Assembly: GCA_035306065.1 (NCBI GenBank)
Contig: DATGOL010000159.1
Coordinates: forward strand, 1 to 12,924
Direction: 5' to 3'
Length of the DNA stretch: 12,924 nucleotides
Source of the DNA: JBBQHX01 sp035306065
GTDB lineage: Bacteria; Gemmatimonadota; Gemmatimonadetes; Gemmatimonadales; Gemmatimonadaceae
Made by a program: the position numbers and the translations under genes. Below are positions 1 through 5,133 of the stretch, piece after piece (the first letter of the stretch is position 1; every line of letters begins with the position of its first letter). The notes beneath the pieces were generated by a model that did not search any database, was not told where the DNA came from, and was given only the letters and a program-made list of their open reading frames with translations.

Positions 1-2083
1 GGTCCGTGTGTCGCGACCACGATTCCGCGATGATGGTGCTGGCCGGATCACCGGACCCGAGTACCCGAACGTGCATGGTGACCGAGAAGGACTCCGCAAG
101 CGCCGCGAAGTCCGTGCGAAGGCGTTCCGCAACCTTGGACGACTCGGCCTCCTCCAGTGCGTGCGCAACCCTGAGGTCGGGCACCATGAGCGCGCCAGCG
201 GCGATCTCGGTTTCATCCACCACGTGCAGCAGCGTGACGGTTGCATCCACCGAACTGGCATATGCAAACGCGAACTCCGCTGCCACACGAGAGAACACAC
301 TGCCGTCCACCGGTACCAGCACCTGCCGGAACGCGTCAGGCAGGCCGGAATCGGGAGCCCGAACGATTACCGACGTGATGGTGGTTCGCGAAAGCACCTC
401 TACGGTCATGCTGCGCCCAACGAGCTGGCGCGGCGCTGCACCAATCATGAGCAGGTCATAATCCCTGCCTTCCTCAGCGAGAATTGCCTCGCCGGGATTG
501 GTGCTGCGCACGCGCTTCACGTTCAGATACTTCTTCTGGTCTTCGCCGAATCGTTCGGCAACCTGTTCCAGGTGCGCTTCCAGACCGCGTCCCGCGAGCG
601 ACGGGTTGCCCAGGAGACGTCGGCCGATTCTCGCGAACACGGACTCCTGCCTGGTTTCCACGTACAGCGCGGTTGCATTGCCGCCGGTATTCCTGACGAG
701 TGGAGCCGCAAGGGCGAACGCACCCATTACGTTGCCGCCACCCGCCGTGGGCACGAGGATCTTGAGAGCACCGGCCGGGATAACGCGTCCCCTGCTGTCA
801 TCCTCTATTCGCCTGCGCTCCTCGTCCGTCATGGGCAGCCTGGGCAGCACTGCGCGCATGAGTAACGGGGCGAGGAATGATGTTACCACCGCGAGAAGCA
901 CTATGGTGGAATACATCTCCCCGGTAAGGAGGCCGAGTGACAGACCGATGAGCGCCACGATGAGTTCCATGGCGCCGCGGGCATTCATCCCGAATCCAAT
1001 CGCGAGCGATTCCCAGAATGACATGCCGGCCAGGCGGGCCCCGGTGAAGCAGCCGACCAGCTTCGCGACCATAGCAACGGCAATTACCAGCGCCGGAAGC
1101 TGCCAGCCAGTGAGCAGCCAGAGGTTCACCTTGAGACCGACGAACGCAAAGAAGATCGGCGAGAGCGCGGCAAGCACGAACGTCTCCAGTGCATGCAGCG
1201 ACTCTTCCTTCACGCGCGGCACCTGACGAATCATCAGTCCCGTTACGAACGCACCGAATACGGCGTGTACGCCGAGCATTTCAGTGACGGCCGCACCCAG
1301 GAACGTGAACACCAGTATGAGGCTCACGTCGGCCCCAGGCAGTCGCACGTGCGCGTTCACGTAGCCGAGCATTCGCGTGAATACCGGGTAGCCAACGAAA
1401 CGCACCACGAGCAGAAAGCCCGCGAGTCCCACAAGTGTGAGTGCCAGCCTGGAGCCCGAGAAAACCCCGGCAGATGCAATACCCGCAATAACGGAGAGAA
1501 TCAGCCAGCCGATGGTGTCGTCAAGCACCCCCGCAGACAGGATCACGACACCGACATTGCGCTTGATCAGGTTCAGATCAATGAGGATCTTGGCAATGAC
1601 GGGCATGGCGGTAATCGCCATGGACGTAGCGAGGAATGCCGCGAATACCACGCGGTCCGACGGGTCCACCAGGAACTGCTCGGGGAGCAGCATTCCGAGC
1701 GCAAAGCCGGAGGCGAGGGTTACCGTGAGGCCGCCGGCAGACGAGAAGAAGGCCGATTTGCCGAGCGTACGCACCACGCGCAGGTCGGTCTCGAATCCCG
1801 TAAGCAGGAGCAGCAAAACCATGCCGAGCCAGGAGACGATCTCGAGCAGGTGGAACTGTTGTACGTCCTGCGGGAATACAAGCAGGTAGAGATCGGGCGA
1901 CCAGTGGCCGAGTACGGTAGGGCCCAGGAGAATACCCGCAAGCAGCTCTCCGATAACGGCTGGCTGCCCGATCCTGCGCATTACTTCGGACAGCGAGCGC
2001 GCCAGGAAGAGCAGCAGCGCGAGCTGTACCAGAAGCACCAGGATCGAGTGTCCGCTGATCGGCGGGAGTGAGGATGGGTCCAT
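1..2083 (-). CDS. Kef-type (CPA2) cation/proton antiporter with tandem C-terminal UspA domains, C-terminus off the window
   Basis: This is an inner-membrane monovalent cation/H+ antiporter, read on the minus strand with 694 codons in the window and no stop before the left edge. Residues about 10-415 form the multi-helix exchanger domain. Family hallmarks visible are IGELLAGILLGP (about 44-55), LLLLTGFETDL (91-101), the paired aspartates D188-D189 in AGVLDDTIGW that carry cation/proton coupling in this family, and GMNARGAMEL (365-374). A charged linker (about 418-435) leads to two universal-stress-protein domains: about 440-575, with a degenerate nucleotide-loop pattern around GRSMTVEVLS (556-565), and about 587 onward (VLVPVDGS), cut by the edge. 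Such fusions suggest exchange gated by a cytoplasmic nucleotide or stress signal (inference). The ATG at 2081-2083 has no clear Shine-Dalgarno; an in-frame TAA lies 16 codons upstream with no other ATG or GTG between. Substrate (Na+ or K+) cannot be read from sequence. Confidence 0.93.
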   Translation of the reverse strand, partial: MDPSSLPPISGHSILVLLVQLALLLFLARSLSEVMRRIGQPAVIGELLAGILLGPTVLGHWSPDLYLLVFPQDVQQFHLLEIVSWLGMVLLLLLTGFETDLRVVRTLGKSAFFSSAGGLTVTLASGFALGMLLPEQFLVDPSDRVVFAAFLATSMAITAMPVIAKILIDLNLIKRNVGVVILSAGVLDDTIGWLILSVIAGIASAGVFSGSRLALTLVGLAGFLLVVRFVGYPVFTRMLGYVNAHVRLPGADVSLILVFTFLGAAVTEMLGVHAVFGAFVTGLMIRQVPRVKEESLHALETFVLAALSPIFFAFVGLKVNLWLLTGWQLPALVIAVAMVAKLVGCFTGARLAGMSFWESLAIGFGMNARGAMELIVALIGLSLGLLTGEMYSTIVLLAVVTSFLAPLLMRAVLPRLPMTDEERRRIEDDSRGRVIPAGALKILVPTAGGGNVMGAFALAAPLVRNTGGNATALYVETRQESVFARIGRRLLGNPSLAGRGLEAHLEQVAERFGEDQKKYLNVKRVRSTNPGEAILAEEGRDYDLLMIGAAPRQLVGRSMTVEVLSRTTITSVIVRAPDSGLPDAFRQVLVPVDGSVFSRVAAEFAFAYASSVDATVTLLHVVDETEIAAGALMVPDLRVAHALEEAESSKVAERLRTDFAALAESFSVTMHVRVLGSGDPASTIIAESWSRHTD

Positions 2084-2276
2084 TCGGCAGGTACAGTGAG
2101 GCGAAGTACTGCGGCAATTCGGCCAACTTAAGGGCGGGGCGGCATGAGGCCACCCTGGCGCGTGCGGTTAGCGGCCAGCCGGATTCTGTTGGAGTCAGCC
2201 TGTTTTCGCCAGTTCAGGCCTTGAAAGCCCCGAGCGGCAGTTGTGCCCGCGGCGGCGAAGCGTGCCGGAATAACGA

Positions 2277-2299
2277 AACCCCAGGACGAGCCCGGGGTT
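2277..2299 (-). terminator. Terminator-like hairpin inside the divergent region
   Basis: AACCCC (2277-2282) and GGGGTT (2294-2299) are perfectly complementary across an 11-base loop, and the pairing continues outward with one bulged base. Read on the minus strand the stem is followed by TCGTTATT, a modest T-rich tail; on the plus strand it is followed by CGGGTTG. No gene is known to end here, so this may be a leader attenuator of the minus-strand antiporter gene, the end of a small RNA, or chance. Confidence 0.3.
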
Positions 2300-2507
2300 C
2301 GGGTTGCCGATTGCCAGCACGAAGGCGAAAGCGCTCGACCACCTGTAGAAAAGGTATGACTCGCGATGCAAGGAATGAAGCGCCAGTCACGAGCGAAGCA
2401 CATTGGCAGCAGACTCAGGGGTGCAATACCAGTAGAGCGCTTCACCACATAGCTTGCGCTCGCGCCTTGCGGTAAAACGATGATTCGGTGAGGCTATGAT
2501 CCCACCC

Positions 2508-2516
2508 GAGGAGGAG
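2508..2516 (+). promoter_or_regulatory. Ribosome binding site that fixes the start of the histone-like gene
   Basis: The run GAGGAGGAG ends three bases before the ATG at 2520, and its AGGAG core at 2509-2513 leaves a six-base spacer. An in-frame ATG at 2496 lies upstream of this site and has no ribosome binding site of its own, so translation should begin at 2520. Confidence 0.85.
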
Positions 2517-2519
2517 ATA

Positions 2520-3413
2520 ATGACGAAGGACGACGCGCCGGAGCGGGACGACGAAGCGCAAAGCGAGCGCACGCCGCCGTCGCAGGAGCGTGCGCCCAGG
2601 TCAGCGATAGACCATTATCGCAAGGAACTCGAACGCCGGCGAAGCCGGGAGCGGGATGAACTGTCCGTGCTCCTCGCCGAGGCAAAGAGGGAGTACGAGG
2701 AGATGATGGCGGCTCCGCGCCCGAGTGGTCGCGGAGGGAGGCCGAAGAAGCAGGTGGCGCCGGCGGTTCCGGGAGCTGCGCCAGTGGCAGCGCCGGCCCA
2801 GGTGGCCGCCGTGCCAGTGGAATCGGCCGCACCTGAGAATGGTGGCAAGACCGGGAAGACTCCCGCGAAGGCAGCAGCGAAGCCCGCGGCGAAGAAGGCA
2901 ACGAAGTCCGCCAAGGCGGCGCCGGCCGGGAACGAGAGCACGTCAGCTGGCGGCGGAAAGGCTTCGAAGTCTGCGCCGCCCCGAAAAGCTGCGAAGACTG
3001 CCAAGGCCGCCAAGGCCGCCAAGGCTGCCGGGTCAACGGCAAAGTCAGCGGCTCGGCCGCCCGCGAAGACAACTTCCAGCTCACCGACGAAGGCGGCTGG
3101 AAAAGCATCACCAAAGGCTGCGGTGAAGTCACCGGCGAAGGCGGCCGGAAAGGCATCGCCCAAGGCTGCTGCCAGGTCACCAGCCAAAGCATCCGGAAAG
3201 ACTTCGGCCAAGGCTGCTGCGAAGGAGCCCGCGAAGTCCACAAGGGCTCCGGTGAAGGCCACTTCGAAAGCATCTTCCAGGTCAGCCGGAAGCAGCTCGA
3301 AGCAATCGGATTCCAGGTCCGGTACGAAAACGACTTCAGCTGCAGCGGCGAAATCGCCCGCGAAGTCAGCCTCGAGACGCACTTCCAAAGCTGCCGCAAA
3401 GCGTAGCGAGTGA
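2520..3413 (+). CDS. Histone H1-like / AlgP-like Lys-Ala-Ser-Pro-rich DNA-binding protein
   Basis: This 297-residue, very basic protein is probably a nucleoid-associated or DNA-compacting protein. The first 60 residues are charged and helical; RSAIDHYRKELERRRS and the following REYEEMMA region look coiled-coil-like and vaguely recall H-NS-type oligomerisation segments. RGGRPKK near residues 71-77 resembles an AT-hook but has an extra glycine against the usual RGRP core. From about residue 80 to the end the chain is low-complexity Lys/Ala/Ser/Pro, with KAAKAAKAAKAA near 160-170 and three 16-residue repeats at 188-235. Composition and repeat style match bacterial histone H1-like proteins (Hc1/AlgP type). 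The gene stands alone: divergent from the antiporter, with its own terminator at 3448-3475. Long frames on the opposite strand here arise from the repetitive codons and are not genes. Confidence 0.88.
   Translation: MTKDDAPERDDEAQSERTPPSQERAPRSAIDHYRKELERRRSRERDELSVLLAEAKREYEEMMAAPRPSGRGGRPKKQVAPAVPGAAPVAAPAQVAAVPVESAAPENGGKTGKTPAKAAAKPAAKKATKSAKAAPAGNESTSAGGGKASKSAPPRKAAKTAKAAKAAKAAGSTAKSAARPPAKTTSSSPTKAAGKASPKAAVKSPAKAAGKASPKAAARSPAKASGKTSAKAAAKEPAKSTRAPVKATSKASSRSAGSSSKQSDSRSGTKTTSAAAAKSPAKSASRRTSKAAAKRSE
3081..3224 (+). repeat. Three tandem 48-bp coding repeats in the histone-like tail
   Basis: Three consecutive 48-bp units (3081-3128, 3129-3176, 3177-3224) encode SPTKAAGKASPKAAVK, SPAKAAGKASPKAAAR and SPAKASGKTSAKAAAK. 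A fourth diverged unit starts EPAKSTRAPVK at 3225. Units differ mostly at synonymous or conservative positions, so they look like diverged in-frame duplications rather than a recent expansion. Another short tandem run encoding repeated Lys-Ala-Ala lies around 3001-3029. Confidence 0.88.
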
Positions 3414-3447
3414 ACTGACAGCAGGCCTCAAGACACCAGGTTTTCCA

Positions 3448-3475
3448 AAGCCCCGCAGGCATTTCTGCGGGGCTT
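3448..3475 (+). terminator. Intrinsic-type terminator after the histone-like gene
   Basis: AAGCCCCGCAG (3448-3458) pairs perfectly over 11 bp with CTGCGGGGCTT (3465-3475) across a six-base loop, 34 bp after the stop codon. The tail CTGCATT is only weakly T-rich. The stem strength and location support a terminator separating this gene from the secretion cassette downstream. Confidence 0.82.
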
Positions 3476-3743
3476 CTGCATTACCTGAATCATTGGCGCG
3501 TTCCAATGTTGTCGTTACGCGCCAGTGCATAATGCGTCTCTGGTTCGACGCAGCACTGCACCCGACACCCGACGCAGGGCACCGCCAGTGCGATCACAAC
3601 GAGCTCCCGACAGTCACCCCCCGGAGCTTTCGCGTTTGCAGCGATTCCGTTGAAGGCAAAGGCCATCGTGGCACCAGGAGCCTTTGGAACACGCGCAGCA
3701 GGTTGCAGGAACAGCAACCCATTCCAACACGGAGAACGAACAC
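3476..3743 (+). other. Promoter/leader region of the chaperone-usher-like cassette
   Basis: The 268 bp between the terminator and the cassette hold no credible gene. A 6-bp inverted repeat CATTGG/CCAATG with a six-base spacer occupies 3491-3508 and could be an operator or weak hairpin. CATAAT at 3528-3533 resembles a -10 box but lacks a well-spaced -35. If transcription starts near 3540 the leader would be about 200 nt. It would include a hairpin with a 7-bp stem CAAAGGC (3657-3663) and GCCTTTG (3680-3686). GGAGAA at 3731-3736 is the ribosome binding site of the next gene. Confidence 0.4.
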
Positions 3744-4373
3744 ATGCATCACCAGTCCGCGCAGTTTCGCGAGACGGCGATCAGGCTCGTGGCCGGACGC
3801 TTCCAGCGCATGGCGATGACGGTCGCGGTGGCAGCGCTTGCCGTCAGCCTCACGAGTCTCCCGGTGCTGGCACAGGCCGGAATCCAGAGCGGCCCCGCTG
3901 CCGTGAACGTGAACGCAGCCAAGAACGCGTCGCTCACCCTCACGGTCATCAGCGGCGCCACCCAAAGCCTGGCATCCATCACGGACAATGCCGTGAACGA
4001 GTTCCCCACTCCGGTGAGCTTCACGACAACGTGGGACGTTCATCCGCAGACTGACGGATTCATCGTTGTCGCAAGCTTTGCATCCGCAGCCAACGCACTG
4101 GCACACAGTGAAACCGCAGATGCCATCGCAAGCAGCTTCATCGAAGGCAGCGTTCCCACCGGCCAGCCAGTAACGTTCACGCCATTCACGGCAGACGTCA
4201 CTGGTGGAACGCCGGGAGCCGGGCTGCTACTCGTGCAGCAGTCGCTCACACCTCCCACTCGTCGCGGCAGCAGAACGGACAATCTTTCGCTGCGGCTCAA
4301 CCTTGTGGGCGCAGACCCTGTTGCTGTTGGCGAGTACAGCGGAGTGCTGACACTTCGCGCCATCACGCAGTAA
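3744..4373 (+). CDS. Secreted small beta-rich protein, candidate structural subunit of the cassette
   Basis: This 209-residue protein has a Sec-type signal peptide: a long basic N-region, a hydrophobic core (about 26-42) and a likely cleavage after AQA at residue 45 or VLA at 43. The mature part, about 164 residues, has no cysteine and a strongly alternating beta pattern. It ends in SLRLNLVGADPVAVGEYSGVLTL, where the G-E/T-Y-x-G-x-L-T-L motif is the type of final strand seen in pilin-like Ig-fold subunits (CsuA/B, spore coat U and DUF4402-like proteins) and also in WxL-type domains. I cannot assign a family by eye. ATG 3744 is chosen because GGAGAA lies at 3731-3736; an in-frame TTG at 3684 would add 20 residues with a poor signal peptide. 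It is followed after 8 bp by the PapD-like gene, so it is probably the exported substrate of that pair. Confidence 0.8.
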   Translation: MHHQSAQFRETAIRLVAGRFQRMAMTVAVAALAVSLTSLPVLAQAGIQSGPAAVNVNAAKNASLTLTVISGATQSLASITDNAVNEFPTPVSFTTTWDVHPQTDGFIVVASFASAANALAHSETADAIASSFIEGSVPTGQPVTFTPFTADVTGGTPGAGLLLVQQSLTPPTRRGSRTDNLSLRLNLVGADPVAVGEYSGVLTLRAITQ

Positions 4374-4381
4374 ACGGCATC

Positions 4382-5113
4382 ATGACCAGAGGCCCATTCA
4401 ACGGACGTTGTATGCTGGCCTTCGTGCTCGCGGCGTCATTCGTCGCGGGCACGATCATGCCGGCACAAGCGCAAACCGTATCGCCGGTTATCGCGCAGTA
4501 CGTTCAGCAGGCCCGTGGCGAGTTGTCCGTGGAGAACCCCACGTCAGACCCGCTTCCGGTTTCACTGTCGGTGCGCGGCTTCACCGTGGATTCGCTAGGC
4601 ACCGTTCACTTCGGAGATGTGCCCGAGGGTACGAACGTGGAGCTGGCCTGGCGATCGTTCACGCTCCCGCCCATGAGCAGGACGGTTGTGCCGTACCGCG
4701 TGCGCGCCGAGAGCGCGCCAGCATGGGTGGTAATCGAAGCTGCGTTTCTCCCGCCACGCACAGGCTCAGTACAAACCCGGATCGTATTGCCTCACGTGGT
4801 ATACGTCAGGCAGCGCGAACCCCTTTCCAGGTCGGAGCTGTCGGTTACGATGCTGCCGAATGCGGGGGGTGAATGGAGAATTCGCATGGCCAACCTGGGT
4901 GGTTCACTCGACCGCCTGTCCAGTGCGTCCTGGCGCGCACCGGATGGAGGGCTGATAGCCGAGCTCAGTCATGCAGCTCCCATACTGCCTCACGGAGTGC
5001 GCTACCTGTCGGTTGGCGCCGCCCCGTCGGGTGCCCGAAGCCTTCGCATCGAAGGCGCGTTTGGCTCGATGGATATCCCGCTGCCTGATGTTCTGAGCGG
5101 GATCCCCCGCTAG
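4382..5113 (+). CDS. PapD-like periplasmic chaperone, two Ig-like domains
   Basis: This 243-residue secreted protein has a signal peptide with cleavage probably after AQA (residue 30). The first Ig-like domain (about 31-143) shows the order typical of pilus chaperone N-domains: an edge strand VSPVIAQYVQQARGELSVEN, then NPTSDPLPVSLSV, then SFTLPPMSRTVVPYRVRA (the 'leucine-Pro-x-x-S-x-x-V' strand), then RIVLPHVVYV. A second, shorter beta domain (about 150-238) contains an N-x-G turn and APILPHGVRYLSV, echoing the 'P-x-L-P-x-s-x-R' motif of fimbrial chaperone C-domains. It has no cysteine after the signal peptide. The ATG at 4382 follows the previous stop by 8 bp, indicating translational coupling; ATG 4412 is an alternative giving a shorter signal. 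It likely holds the upstream gene product in the periplasm and delivers it to the downstream barrel. The fold assignment is by motif reading, not search. Confidence 0.75.
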   Translation: MTRGPFNGRCMLAFVLAASFVAGTIMPAQAQTVSPVIAQYVQQARGELSVENPTSDPLPVSLSVRGFTVDSLGTVHFGDVPEGTNVELAWRSFTLPPMSRTVVPYRVRAESAPAWVVIEAAFLPPRTGSVQTRIVLPHVVYVRQREPLSRSELSVTMLPNAGGEWRIRMANLGGSLDRLSSASWRAPDGGLIAELSHAAPILPHGVRYLSVGAAPSGARSLRIEGAFGSMDIPLPDVLSGIPR

Positions 5114-5133
5114 CGCAGCCAGGCGAACGCACC

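Larger units (their letters stand above)
2084..2519. other. Divergent intergenic region between the antiporter and the histone-like gene
   Basis: A 436-bp stretch lies between two divergent genes. Frames open here on both strands give Arg/Cys- or Pro-rich peptides with no family resemblance and no convincing ribosome binding sites, so I call no gene. I see no tRNA: no GTTCRA-type T-arm with matching arms. It contains a terminator-like hairpin (2277-2299) and a 6-bp inverted repeat GAGCGC/GCGCTC at 2435-2440 and 2456-2461. Promoters for both flanking genes should lie here. A TATGAT at 2495-2500 resembles a -10 box, but it sits too close to the ribosome binding site at 2508 to be the main promoter, and no well-spaced -35 box is visible. 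Confidence 0.6.

Noticed and set aside
8..865. Plus-strand frames over the left end (8-865, 498-1226, 1193-2071).
   Set aside because: They lie antisense to a continuous 694-codon antiporter-Usp reading frame with clear family motifs; their translations are Arg/His-rich with no resemblance to known proteins.
2290..2310. GGGGTTCGGGTTGCC looked like a tRNA T-arm.
   Set aside because: The conserved A after GTTCG is absent and no acceptor, D or anticodon arm can be folded around it.
2068..2475. A 135-codon plus-strand frame and a 106-codon minus-strand frame in the divergent spacer.
   Set aside because: Both are Arg/Cys/Pro-rich without ribosome binding sites or recognisable domains; the minus-strand one overlaps the terminator-like hairpin.
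2494..3462. Long open frames on the minus strand opposite the histone-like gene (also 2615-3388).
   Set aside because: Repetitive AAG/GCC/TCA codons leave the complementary frames without stops; the products are low-complexity (Ala/Phe/Asp or Trp/Pro-rich) and lack ribosome binding sites, whereas the plus-strand gene has a strong site and terminator.
3651..3715. GGCAAAGGCC ... AGCAGGTTGCAGG resembled parts of a cyclic-di-GMP-I (GEMM) riboswitch.
   Set aside because: The diagnostic GACGCAAAGCC block and the paired arms in the right order are missing, so only a generic hairpin is claimed.
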